Of a DNA stretch of 64,000 bases, positions 54,150 through 64,000 are shown one piece after another; within the stretch, counting starts at the first letter, position 1; each line of letters starts with the position of its first letter. The notes beneath the pieces are model-generated. The model was not told the DNA's origin. It made no database searches and saw only the letters and a list, made by a program, of their open reading frames with translations. The stretch is from Timema cristinae (lineage: Eukaryota; Arthropoda; Insecta; Phasmatodea; Timematidae): assembly GCA_039000515.1 (NCBI GenBank), contig JBCFYV010000591.1:1-64000 (forward strand), given 5' to 3'. The position numbers were made by a program, and so were the translations under genes.

Positions 54150-56300
54150 AATCACCTTGTTGTGCCTCACTGTTCAGCCGGCCCTTGTATCATTCCTACG
54201 AACTTGCACAGGCCGCGCCAACTACCCTCTTTACTACCTGGACTGCTCCACACTTCATGTTCTCTAAGCTGTCCGCGACGAGGGTACTTAACCCGGTGGT
54301 TTATAGGTCATAGGCCTCGTGGCTGATTGCTACGCAACGTCATAGGTCTACACGGCTTGGTGGCTTCCGGCCTTATCACCCCTACCCACTTACCTCACAA
54401 TCCCCTTGGTTTCCCGGATGTCCTAGTCTTCATTATCTCCAGAGGGATCAGAAGGCGATTAGTGCTGAAGTATCTAGCTGAGCTAGACTCGGATCACAAC
54501 ATCGTTATTGTGAACCTGGGCGCGCAGTGTCCTTCATGGACCCTATTGAAAAACCTGACCTTAAGCGCAATGACTTATACAGGTTCACGAATGTGTTGAG
54601 AGAGAGGTTGGAACCCATCCCTACATTTAGAACAGCAGCAGAAATCAATCGTGGTGCAGAGTTCATAACTTCCACCATCAAAGGGTCGCTCGAAGCTTCG
54701 ACGCCAAGGCACCGTCCTAAAAGGCGCCACAGGATTCTTTCCCCGTTCCAAGGCTGAATATTGTAGGTTATAACAGGGTAGCCAACTCCAACCAGGAGAA
54801 GGCCGATGCTCTCGCTGAGTACTTAGAGGCACAATTTGTATCGCCTGACGACCCGTCAGACCCGGTGCACATTGCGCACATGGCTCAGGTCATAGTTGCG
54901 GTCTCGTACAGACCCTTGGATGAACCTAAACCCACGGAAGAGAAAGAAATGTCATGGGCGTTGGCCACTCTAAGACTAAACAAGGCCCCCGGACGCAACG
55001 GTATCAACAACGCGGTCCTCTGAAAGCTGCCCTTGGAGGCGATTAACTTTCTCGTGGAGTTATTCAACGCCGTCCTGCTCCTGAGTCACTTCCCCAAGCT
55101 CTGGAACACGCCAACATCCTCTGCTTGCACAAACCAGGTAAGGACCCGGCCCTAGCGTCGCCTTACCGACCAATCAGCTTGCTCGACTGTTTGGGAAAGT
55201 TGTTCGAATGACATCTTCTGACGATACTAACCCGACATGTTTGCGAGGTGGGCATCTTGGTGCGGGCTGGAGTGCCACAGGGTTCCCTCGTGGGCCCGGT
55301 GCTCTTCAGTCTGTATGTGAACGACATTCCAAAATCCCCAGACACCAAGCTGGCACTGTATGCGGACGACACGACTCTAATAGCGGAGTCGTGGCGAGGA
55401 CAGCTAGTGGAGAGGCGACTCCAGACGCACTTGACACAATTGGAGGGGTGGCTGATCACCTGGAGGACAAGTATTAACGTGGATAAGAGCACAGCAATGC
55501 TATTCACATGAAAAAGAAAGTTCTACAGGCCGGCCCCACTCCGGCTGTTCGGAGAAAAGATTAGATGGTTGAATAGTGTTAAGTACCTGGGACTTACGCT
55601 GGACATCAAATTGACCTGAAGACAGCACTGTAACGAGAGACTCAACAAGGCGAGGCAAAGGCTGGGAATCCTAGGACCACTGCTTAACTAGTGTAGCGCC
55701 CTGTCTACAATGAATGGTCTGAAACTGTACAAGAAGTTGCTCAGACCTATACTCGACTTTGAGTGTCCCCCTTGGGGCCACCTGTCGGACACGTATATGA
55801 GGAAGATGCAAGCGTTCCATAGTGTGTGTCTTAGGGTCATTGTGGACGCACCTTGGTATGTCTGGAATGAAACTCTGCATTGCGACCTGGATATGCCTAC
55901 CATTAAGGATCACTTCCAGAAGCTGGCGCAGTCTTTATACGACAGACTTCCTGGTGCCACCAATCCTCTTATCCAGGGGCTTGGGAATTATGTCATTGAC
56001 CCTGGAGAGTGTCATCGACGTCCCAAAGCCCTGCTCGGATAATCTAGACGTGACAGTGGTTTGGGAGGCTCTCACCCAGCCCCCCCCATAGAGTAGTATC
56101 TCCACACGTAACTCTAAAAACCCTCATTCGGTTTCCCAACAAACTTTTTGTTTTCATCCACCAATATTAATAATATGTCTTTCTTTGTTTCATAAACTTC
56201 ACGAAACGTGACAACCCATCTGCTAGATTTCGAAACGACACGGTATGACCAATTGATCGGTACGTATTGGAACTTGCTCTCGTGCTCCCTTTCAGGGTGC
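54150..56300 (+). mobile_element. LINE copy C (same family), internally deleted and decayed
   Basis: Begins at the shared 5' boundary (TGTGCCTCACTGTTCAG, about 54158), keeps some 120 bp of ORF1, then jumps to the end of the endonuclease (LDSDHN at about 54485). It continues through RT with an RNKAPG-like segment and many stops. Between 55247 and 55265 it joins GGCATCTTGGTG to GGGCTGGAGTGCC, losing about 100 codons that include RT motif A. YADDTTLIAES is retained. The C-terminus ends RRPKALLG at 56042, and the 3' UTR ends in (GTGAT)n near 56312-56335. It cannot be active. Confidence 0.8.
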
Positions 56301-56329
56301 ATCAGAGCATGCTAATGTGATGTGATGTG

Positions 56330-56640
56330 ATGTGTTGCCATAGGCCAGTCGGAGATTGGCTACCCAACCCGGGTATGCCACCTGTTTGAAAGAGCTATTA
56401 AATTGTCTTATGTTACGAAGGAGCAATATTGTTTTAACCCTCTCGCTTCCTACCGTCACCCTACCTTCCACCGTGACTCACGTTGCCGGGACAATCGCTC
56501 TACCTCCCACCGTAACTTACGCTGTTGGGACCGCCACTCTACCACCCCACCACGCGACTTCCATTGCCGGGACTTACTCATGTTCCCCCGCTACTCACGT
56601 TACCGTAACACTCTTGCCGACCATTTTACTATCTCAACCC
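56330..56640 (-). repeat. copy of the GC-rich satellite seen at 23.4-23.7 kb
   Basis: ACCCAACCCGGGTATGCCACC...GAAAGAGC and tandem 40-bp-like units (CTTCCACCGTGACTCACGTTGCCGGGAC, then CTCCCACCGTAACTTACG...GGGAC) match the reverse complement of 23400-23660. It lies just past the 3' end of LINE copy C. Confidence 0.65.
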
Positions 56641-57429
56641 ACACGTGTCTGAAAACAAAGTCACCACGACATCAAATAATTACCCCCGAAGCTGCAATGA
56701 GGGATAACAACTTAGCTTCAGAATCCATGCAATAACTTAACACCCACCTCCAAAATTAATCTAATCTACTTGCCATGTCTAGGGTTTAATTTTTCCAATA
56801 ATGGTCTGTTAACTTGTTTTCCTTCTGAAAAATGGGTTTATTTGACCAAGGACCTAATAGTATATGACAGAAAAGTTAAGACACATTGTTCTGATTTCAG
56901 TTTATTGTTATTTTCCTCAAGACACCATTGATTCATACTAAAAAGAATTCACATAAATTATAAATTTTAATGGTAAGGAGATCAAAATTCAAGATGTTAT
57001 TGATTAGATTATGAAGTAATTTTCCTACCCAACAAATTCTATAAATTCTAATCGGTAAGTAAAATAATATAATCTTTACAGTGCCATTCTCCTGGTAAAA
57101 GGTACCATATTTTTAAGATCATAAATAACACTTTCATTTTTTTATAGCCAAGTCGTGCTCAATAAATAGGAAAACAAAATAATTAAGTTTTTCTTGTTTA
57201 AGTGTTGAACGCAGCTTTCATTTTACAATGGCCAATTTGACAAATTCCTCTCAAGTGAACAGCTTGTAATAGGGATGACTGAAAATTTCTGGAGGAGACG
57301 AGCAAAGTTTTTGTGAGTTTTCCTTCTGTCAAACCCTGCCAACCACATCAGCCAGTCATGCACATATGTAAATAGGAAGGTTTTTGCCTTAATAGTTCTT
57401 AGAAGCCTTACTTCAACTTCCGGTTCCTA
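56641..57429. other. AT-rich spacer
   Basis: Nothing recognised. Confidence 0.4.
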
Positions 57430-58280
57430 AGCATTTAAATTGAAGATTTTACTCAAGAGCTTGATTCCATCTGCTGTGCATCCATTAAGTTTTGAATTCC
57501 ATTATTTCCTCTACACTGCTGATTACCTGCTTTGTTTCATGTAAAAACCTTAAGGTAAAGCCGTGTAAGAAAATTTAAAATATGGTAGTAGGTAAAGAAC
57601 TCAATTTTATCTTTCTTGGAATTGGAAATTGCTGGTGTGTCAGGATTTTCATCCAAAAATAAAGATAACTATATTTTCCCTTTTTCCGATATCGAAATGA
57701 CCTTTCTTTTGCAGAATCCTTCAGCTCTAGCATACATTTTCTCAAATATTTGTTCATCGCGTTTCATTTAAATTAAAGCTTCAGACACGTTTTTTACATC
57801 GTCCAGGGCCTCACACAGATCCAAGATCAATGAAGAGTTTTACTTGTTTTAAGTAGCATCCTAAGGATTGGCTCCATTGTTTCTAAACTTATTGTAAAGT
57901 TAAATGATTGCATTTGCAGCAATATGCCATTGTCTATGGTGCTTACTTTAGCGTCAAATGTATCTTCAACAGTTTCTTATTATTTCGTCAATAACTACCA
58001 TTTAAAGTCCACAAACAGCATGAACAGCCTCAACTCAGCAGGCCCACCTTGTGTCAAATAATGACTAACTTTTGCAGTTTGGAATCAGTTGCTTTATCCT
58101 GCTCCTCAAACACACTGTGTCAGTTTGGGCTGCTTTCAATATAAATAAGATGAATGATGCAAAAAAAACACTAAAAATCGACGAGCTATTTTGGTGTGAT
58201 ATACAAGTGCTGACTAAGGTAAGATACAGACAATGATCGTAGAAATGTACGTAGATAATGGAGCCATTCATCGCCTTACA
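57430..58280 (-). pseudogene. second hAT (DUF4371/ZMYM1-like) transposase relic
   Basis: Minus-strand reading gives blocks in family order with frequent stops: LKAAQTDTVCLRSRIKQLIP, a TRWAC-like motif with VEAVHAVCGL (about 58040-58010), a LILDLCEALDDVKNVSEAL stretch (about 57830-57790) and ARAEGFCKRKVISISEKGK-like text (57757-57650). The TRW motif and 'DLCEAL' helix match the C-terminal half of DUF4371 hAT proteins. It is more degraded than 49212-51044 and from a different copy or subfamily. Confidence 0.55.
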
Positions 58281-58307
58281 TCTTGCCTGTAAGCCTGTGC
58301 AGTCACC

Positions 58308-58624
58308 CTGATGTGCCTCACTGTTCAGTCAGCCTTGTATCTTTCCTCCGCACTTGCACCGGCCGCTCCACCCTCCCTCTCTACTGCCTAGACCCCCTCC
58401 TTCTACTGCCAGGACCGGCCTACAGTCCATGTTCTCTAAGCCGTCCGTGACGACCCCACCTCAGTACCCAGTGCCAGCGCTCGCTATTGGCTCGCGTGAT
58501 GGACACTGTCTCTCCCGTTTTCTCGCACCAATGGGAAGCCCCTGTTTCCCCCATTGGACAAGGCCAGGCAGCAGTGGAGGGTATATAACACGGTGATCTC
58601 TGGAGCTGTTTTTTTTTTTTTTTT
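58308..58624 (+). mobile_element. LINE copy D, 0.3-kb internal deletion derivative
   Basis: Joins the first ~170 bp of the copy A family (ATGTGCCTCACTGTTCAG ... CCGTCCGTGACGAC ... CCAGCGCTC) directly to its last ~145 bp of 3' UTR (CTATTGGCTCGCGTGATGG ... GGAGCTG, T16). In copy A the two breakpoints share a CTCACTATTGG word, so the deletion ran between microhomologies. It ends at 58624, where the 5' end of LINE E starts. Confidence 0.8.
58484..58588 (+). promoter_or_regulatory. CCAAT/TATA promoter-like block at the 3' end of LINE D
   Basis: CTATTGG near 58485, CCAATGG near 58529, CATTGG near 58553 and TATATAA at 58582-58588. A start site 25-30 bases on would fall in the T-run at 58609-58624, adjoining LINE E. 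The same block is conserved in copy A. Confidence 0.5.
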
Positions 58625-58699
58625 GACGACACGACACGCCACGAGACGACAGTCTACGTTCAGTCAGTGCAGTGAAACGTTGTTATTATTCATTGTGTG

Positions 58700-59045
58700 A
58701 TTTATCCGTGCCGACTAAAGTAGGGTAGTGTGAGTGAGTTAAATGGCAACAAAATAACACAACAGTGCTTGATACACAACGCGTAAGTGTAGTGTAAAGT
58801 TGCCAACGAGTGTATTTTTGTGTTTTTTGTTTATTTCGAGATACACAACGTGCCGACTGAGGTCGGGTAGTGATAGTGTGTTGAACGACAACAGCTTAAC
58901 ACAACAGTGATAGAACACAAATTATAAGTGCAGTGCTAAGTCGTCAACGAGTGTAATTTTGTACTATATTATTAGCGTTTTTGTATATTTAGTGACCTAT
59001 TACATGCCGACTGAAGTTGGGTAGGGTGGTATACCGCAAGGTACA
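58700..59045 (+). repeat. LINE E 5' UTR tandem repeat (~141-154 bp)
   Basis: GCCGACTRAAGTNGGGTAG occurs at 58711, 58852 and 59006. The first two units also share ACACAACAGTG, ACACAA, AGTGTA/AGTGCAGTG and CCAACGAGTGTA. Repeated 5' UTR monomers carry promoters in some LINEs. A TTCAGTCAGTGCAGTG word near 58660 resembles an arthropod initiator. Confidence 0.75.
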
Positions 59046-59060
59046 AGTCAATAGGGGGAA

Positions 59061-60418
59061 ATGGACTCAGACTCGGATGTAGAAATCAACGTTGAAGGAA
59101 CGGACGATGATGGTGACATGGAAGACCAAGGCCAGGAAGGGGCCCCAGCCAACACTGAAATAGAAAAAAACTTTGAGCCAGTTTCTGGACTCAAGCGAAA
59201 ACTCAGGACCAGACCGGGACAGGAAGTTCTACAATCGAAGGTCATAAAAGTCAATAACGAGTTTGCAAGCTTGTCTAGCCTACGGGATGGACCAACGATT
59301 AGTCAAACGGGGCAACCGAGTGGAGGTACGAAAGAAAGTTCCACCCCACGGCGCATAAAGACCCCTACAGTGATCGTAACAAATGCAACACAATACAACA
59401 AAGTCATAAAACTCCTAAACAGCGGACTGCAAGATGACTATAAAGTGTATTGTATTGCACAGGGTATCAAGGTGGTCACGACCTCCTTCAGAGATTACTC
59501 CGCTTTGTTAAAGCTGCTAAAACAGAACACCTTGGAACACTTCACTTATGTCCTTCCCAAGGACAAGCCCTTCAAGGCAGTAATCAAGGGCCTGCATGCA
59601 AGTATGCCCTGCGCAGAAATAAAGGAGGAACTGGAGAACAGGGGATTTACGCCAACCGATGTGAGGCAATTATACTCGAAATCTGCTCCACAGGCAGCGA
59701 CACCGAGACCCCTACCAATATTTGTCTGCACCCTTGCGAGGACAGAAGGAGTGGGCGAGATATACTAGGTAAAAGTCATCAACCACACGGTAGTGAAGAT
59801 CGAGGAATACCGTGCTTCACAGAGCACAATTCTACAGTGCCATCGTTGCCAACGTTTCGGCCACTCCAAGAACTACTGTGCCCAAAAACCACGCTGCGTC
59901 AAGTGTATAGGAGAGCACCTGACAGTAGAGTGCCAGAAAAAGGACAAAACAACACCAGCACAATGCGTAAACTGCAAGGGACCGCACGCAGCTAACTATC
60001 GCAATTGCCCTAAATTTATACGTGAGCTGGAAAAGAAAAACCAAAGGTCAGGAAAGACAAAGGAAGGGGAAAGCAAAGTGGCTAACCCTTCTCCATGCGT
60101 GGTGGGGTATCTTAAACCATCAACAGGCCAGCAAATTTCGGTTAGCCAACCAACACCACCAACAAACATGGGATTGAGCAAACCATCTTATAGTAGAGTT
60201 GTCAAGAGGATGACCAAAAAGGACAAAAAGAGGACCGTGACACGGATGAATCTTTGGACTTAAAGGACCTCTTACAAATCATCAAAGATATTAACGTCGC
60301 AGGCTTACTCCAACGCCTGAGGAAGTATGTAGTAAGGCTGAAGAACGCGCCAGACAAAACAACCAAAGTAATGATACTTCTTGAAGCCGCAACTGAATTC
60401 TTCTGCGATGGGTACTGA
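59061..60418 (+). pseudogene. LINE E ORF1 (PRE_C2HC and CCHC knuckles), two lesions
   Basis: ATG 59061 opens an acidic N-terminus (MDSDSDVEINVEG), then a basic segment, then a PRE_C2HC-type RNA-binding domain (FKAVIKGLHASMPCAEIKEE ... RGFTPTDVRQLYSK, residues about 172-210). An in-frame TAG follows at 59766-59768. The same frame continues with three knuckles (CHRCQRFGHSKNYC, CVKCIGEHLTVEC, CVNCKGPHAANYRNC). A one-base loss in an A-run at about 60224-60230 shifts the last ~60 codons, which end TGA at 60416-60418. ORF1 proteins of Jockey-like LINEs bind the element RNA. The TAG occupies a sense codon between the PRE_C2HC domain and the knuckles. Confidence 0.85.
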
Positions 60419-63108
60419 GCAGGGAAGAGGCACAGAAGACTCATTGAACATTCTGTTCTGGAATGCTAATGGATTGGTACTACAAGAACACGAGTTCCGA
60501 AAACTTCTGGAGACGTATGGAGTCGACATTGCTCTGATCTGTGAGACCCACCTATCAGAACAAAAGAAGATGAGGTTCTTCGGATACGAGATGTACCGCA
60601 ACGATAGAACAGTTGGTAGGGGAGGGGGCACAACCGTGTTGGTGCGTAGCAACCTCGCTCACTACCAAACAAATTTACCGGCTATGGATTATATCGAATC
60701 CACTTCAATAGCCATTCCCACAGGGCGGACGCAGATAGTGTTTACAGCTGTTTACAGCTGTTTACAGAAGCCCTGCTGTCCCCTTCACCATCGAGGACCT
60801 AGACAGACTCACGTTGAGAAAGGACTTCCTCATAGCGGGAGATCTCAACTGTAAACACACGAGCTGGAACAGTCGCGTGTCAAATCAGGCAGGCCGGACA
60901 CTGGCTGGCCAGGCATCAACCAAAAACTTTACAGTCCTGGCGACCAACGAGCCGACGTACTATCCTTCAAGCTACAGGCATCTCCCCGACGTACTGGATG
61001 TATTCCTGACAGATCTCGACACGCTACCGGAAGATCTCGAAGCCCTGAATGAACTCGACTCCAACCATCTCCCGGTCTTCGGAAGAATATCACTTAAGAC
61101 AAATCCAAGACTGGCTTACCACAGGAGGAAGATACCCAGAAGTGACTGGGAAGAGTATCGACGGGTACTGTCAGAGGCTATTCCATTGAACATGGAGGTA
61201 AATTCCCCGGAAGAAGTGGACAGCTCCATTACCCTTCTGACGGCTACAATACTCGAAGCGTACCGTGGAACGACTGTTTTCGAGACGCCACCAGTGACGT
61301 TGAAGAGGGACGACCCTGAGCTGAGCTTCATGATAGCCCTTAAGAGGGAAGCGCGTAGGGAATGGCAGCAGCACCGGGATCCGAGGCATCGGGCTGAGTA
61401 CAACAGGCTAAGAGCCCTGGTGCGCAGGAAGGCCAAAGCTCTAAAGATCTCCAACTGGAACGAATTCGTAACGAACACTTTAGCTGTGGACGGCAACGTG
61501 TGGAAGGCGTCGAGACAGCTCAAAGGCACGAAAGGAAAGACGGGGACCACGGTCATTCACGGAAGAAGAGGGTTGGTATACCGGGGAGAGGACAAGGCAG
61601 AGGCCATAGCTGAATCACTGGAATATCAGTTCAAGGCAAACTCAGAGCCCCAAGACGAAGAGTTTACCAGGACTGTAAGAAGAACGTTTGGGGTATATTT
61701 AGTAGAGCCGGTTATAGAACTACCACCCCCCATCACCAGGAATGAAGTCTCCCACCAGGTGGAAAAATTGAAGCCACGAAAAGCGGCAGGCCAAGACAGG
61801 ATCTCAAACGAGATGCTGCAACACGCACCGGAAGGTGTAATCCAACTATTAACAAAAATGTTTTCAAAGGCATTGTTGGCAGGTTACTTCCCGGAGGCAT
61901 GGAAAGTTGCCGACGTTGTCTCATTGCCTAAACCAGGCAAGGACCGCAAATTCCCGCAGAACAGGCGGCCCATCAGTCTTCTTAGCAATATAGGGAAACT
62001 ATTTGAAAAAATAATTTTTCAGCGGCTGAAAGCCTTCGGCAGGGAGCACAGGATTATTCCCGATGCCCAGTTCAGATTTCGGACCCGGCACTCAACGATA
62101 CACCCGGTCCTGAGCCTAGTGGAGGATGTGACAGAAAGTTTCAATATCGGGGAAGTCACGCTAGCAGTACTTATGGATGTAGAGAAGGCATTTGATAAGG
62201 TCTGGCACGCCGGCCTTATCTACAAATTAATTCAAGCCAATTTCCCAAAAGTATATGTGCAGATAATCAACAGCTTTCTAACTGGGCGACAATTCCAGGT
62301 CAAGATGGAAGGGAAAAGGTCGCTTCTTCATAGGGTCGGAGCGGGGGTGCCAAAGGGGTCGGCACTCTCCCCGTTCCTTTACACTATTTACGTCGCAGAC
62401 ATCCCCACCGACCCGATGATAAAGACCAGGCTCTTAGCAGACGATATAATGTTCTACACCGCCAACAGGAACGTGAAATACGCCCATCGCCGTCTGCAAC
62501 GATACCTGGACGAGTTCAGCAGCTGGCTGGAAAAATGGAGAATTAGAGTAAATGCAGAAAAATCGTCAGCCATGTTGATTACTAGGAGGAGACCCCAAAC
62601 ACCGGACCAGTTTGTAGTATTGGAGGAGGATATCCCCTACAAAAACGCTATGAAATACCTTGGGGTGATGATCGACTCTAGACTCGCATGGAAGGAGCAT
62701 GTAAACTATACGAGAAAAAAGGCAATGGGGGCATTCATCGCAAACTACGGTCTGCTCAAGACCCCAGTGCTAGGGATCAACAACAAGATGCTACTATACA
62801 AGAGTTTAGTACAACCAATACTGCTGTACGGATGTGAGGCGTGGGGGTATAACCCAGAGTCAGTGTTAGGTACACTACAAACAGTGCAGAACAAGGTGAT
62901 TAGGAGTATCCTAGGTGTCAACACCCGATCCAGCAACGAGTTCATTCACGCTACCACTGGCTGTGTGACATTACAGGAAATCTTCCGGCAGCGAGGCGAC
63001 AGGTTCTATAAACGAGCCCGCGAGGTAGAGGATAACGCCATAATTAGAAGACTCGGCCAATACGACCCCCATGAGACAAGGAGATACAAGAAACCCCGAC
63101 TCGGATGA
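60408..63108 (+). pseudogene. LINE E ORF2 (endonuclease and reverse transcriptase), one 10-bp duplication
   Basis: ATG 60408 (MGTEQGRGTED). AP endonuclease: NILFWNANG, ALICETHLSE, then a frame break at 60740-60760 from tandem GTTTACAGCT copies, then LIAGDLNCKHTSWNSR, HLPDVLDVFL and LDSNHLPVF. RT: RKAAGQDRISNEML, SLPKPGKDR, RRPISLL, VLMDVEKAFDKVWH (motif A), AGVPKGSALSPFLY (motif B) and TRLLADDIMFY, where the Tyr or Phe before ADD is Leu. The C-terminal part includes KYLGVMIDSRLAW. From 60814 the frame is open to TGA 63106-63108 (764 codons). Jockey clade by pattern. The Leu in LADD and Lys in PKGS (usually Gln) may lower activity. Confidence 0.9.
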
Positions 63109-64000
63109 GAAATACATCTGCACACCTTCCCAATCAGCCCCTTCCTAATAACCACTCCTCTTCTAAGCATAGCCAATCCCTGGGTCCCCATCCTCTCACG
63201 ACCCCACAACTATGAACTAGAATCATTCTATTCACACTTTCACTTTCATCAACGCCATCTTCGCTTAGTGACTAATATTATTCCATGTATTTTCTTTCAG
63301 CTCGTCTAGAACTTACTTACACACTACACCACTCACATCGGGCCTAACTGCGCTTGTGTTTTCCATCACAGTGTATGAGGGCTCGATCTAGCTACTACAC
63401 ACAAACACTGCTGCTCCCAACATACAAACCTTCACCCACCAACTCCATTTTCCCTTCACAATCAACTTACACACTCACACATAAAGGTTATGATCTGTGA
63501 CTACAGATCGGTACTTTAGGCAAAAAATAGCCGCCTACTTCCTCTGAAAGTCGCTTCTGACACTCAGAGTTAGTAGTTTAAGGCAAACAAGGGAGCTGCT
63601 GTTTTTTTTTAGCACACGAGTCTTCTCTGAGATTGCGAACTACTCGGCACTAGATTGAGCTGCCTTTTTCAAGGCAAACAACCACTGTCTTTTTCAAGAC
63701 AAACCTGCCTTTTTTAAGGCAAAACTGAGCAAATTGCCTTAGAGTTTTACACTTTATATCCCGAACACACACACGCCACTAAACTCGGGACAGACTGTCG
63801 GTGGTAATTACTGTGGTTGATACCTAACGGTGCCAACGAAGCCACAGTAGATCGTAAAGCGAGACCGGCTACGAAACAATACCTCGTAGTCGGAGTCTGT
63901 CTTCCGGGACCACCATACAACACATTCCAAGCCCACCCACACTGCACAGAGGGGGGCCAAGTAGCCCTTCCACACTGGCCACTAGCCTGCCCTTTTCAGG
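63109..64000 (+). other. region downstream of LINE E ORF2
   Basis: No gene. It is C/A/T-rich at first (63110-63480), then contains three tandem hairpins at 63661-63721 (listed separately) and a GC-richer stretch to the edge. I could not find a poly(A) or simple-repeat tail that would mark the LINE's end. Confidence 0.5.
63661..63721 (+). repeat. three tandem 16-nt hairpins with a compensatory change
   Basis: TGCCTT-TTTC-AAGGCA (63661-63676), TGTCTT-TTTC-AAGACA (63686-63701) and TGCCTT-TTTT-AAGGCA (63706-63721). Each is a 6-bp stem with a 4-nt loop. The middle one differs by C to T and G to A on opposite arms, keeping the pairing. Confidence 0.75.

Larger units (their letters stand above)
58625..64000 (+). 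mobile_element. Jockey-type LINE E, nearly complete, runs to or past the window end
   Basis: 5' UTR with tandem repeats (58625-59060), ORF1 (59061-60418), ORF2 (60408-63108) and a 3' region of at least several hundred bases. The ORFs overlap by 11 nt (ATG at 60408, TGA at 60416-60418), a layout shared with copy A. Visible lesions: one stop and one one-base loss in ORF1, one 10-bp duplication in ORF2. The 3' end is not defined, so the portion beyond about 63.2 kb is assigned by continuity. Confidence 0.85.

Overview
This window looks like a repeat-dominated stretch of an animal nuclear genome, most likely arthropod. I see no intact host gene. Nearly everything recognisable is a mobile element or its relic, and several are nested. 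The arthropod call is an inference from the mix: Ty3/gypsy with 4-bp target duplications, Jockey-type and RTE-type LINEs, Maverick/Polinton, a Tc1/mariner-superfamily element, hAT relics, a MADF-domain relic, TCAGT-like initiators and (TAA)n-tailed SINEs. Species cannot be read from the sequence.

Layout. 1-964: minus-strand gag relic of a second LTR element. 2102-2128 plus 9888-~11560: an unidentified gene relic split after its ninth codon by a Ty3/gypsy element (2129-9883). That element has 1290-bp LTRs that are almost identical, a GTGT target duplication, gag and pol, and a textbook -1 frameshift signal (GGGAAAC, 5-nt spacer, 7-bp stem). Its pol carries three single-base breaks. 12440-13100: LINE relic. 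13189-14754: hAT-like transposase-derived frame on the minus strand. 14755-20134: AT-rich DNA with no gene that I can support.

20141-39707: one complete but decayed Maverick/Polinton of 19567 bp, defined by a perfect 6-bp target duplication (GACATC) and ~490-bp terminal inverted repeats. It holds a protein-primed family B DNA polymerase pseudogene (30424-34458), a candidate spliced gene near the left end, and two minus-strand genes at the right end, one behind a TATA box with CRE-bearing tandem repeats. Later arrivals inside it are a 4-kb Jockey-type LINE (copy A), a SINE, a GC-rich satellite and a ~131-bp tandem array in which every unit carries a tRNA T-arm/B-box motif. I found no integrase, ATPase, protease or capsid gene.

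39708-53000: SINE relics, a large inverted pair of SINE copies around a MITE-like unit, a Tc1/mariner-superfamily element with TA duplication and long inverted ends (45908-47132), a MADF relic, a ZMYM1/DUF4371-type hAT relic and an RTE-type LINE relic. 53289-64000: a head-to-tail cluster of Jockey-type LINEs on the plus strand. These are two 5'-deleted or internally deleted copies of the copy A family (B, C), a 0.3-kb deletion derivative (D) ending in a CCAAT/TATA promoter-like block, and directly after it a nearly intact second LINE (E) with ORF1, ORF2 and a 3' region holding tandem hairpins.

Within each element the parts work as expected: gag/pol for reverse transcription and integration, ORF1/ORF2 for target-primed reverse transcription, PolB for Maverick replication. 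None seems able to move unaided as written. The best leads are the frameshift signal, the promoter-like block at the 3' end of the copy A LINE family abutting the next LINE, the T-arm satellite, and the unidentified gene split by the gypsy element.
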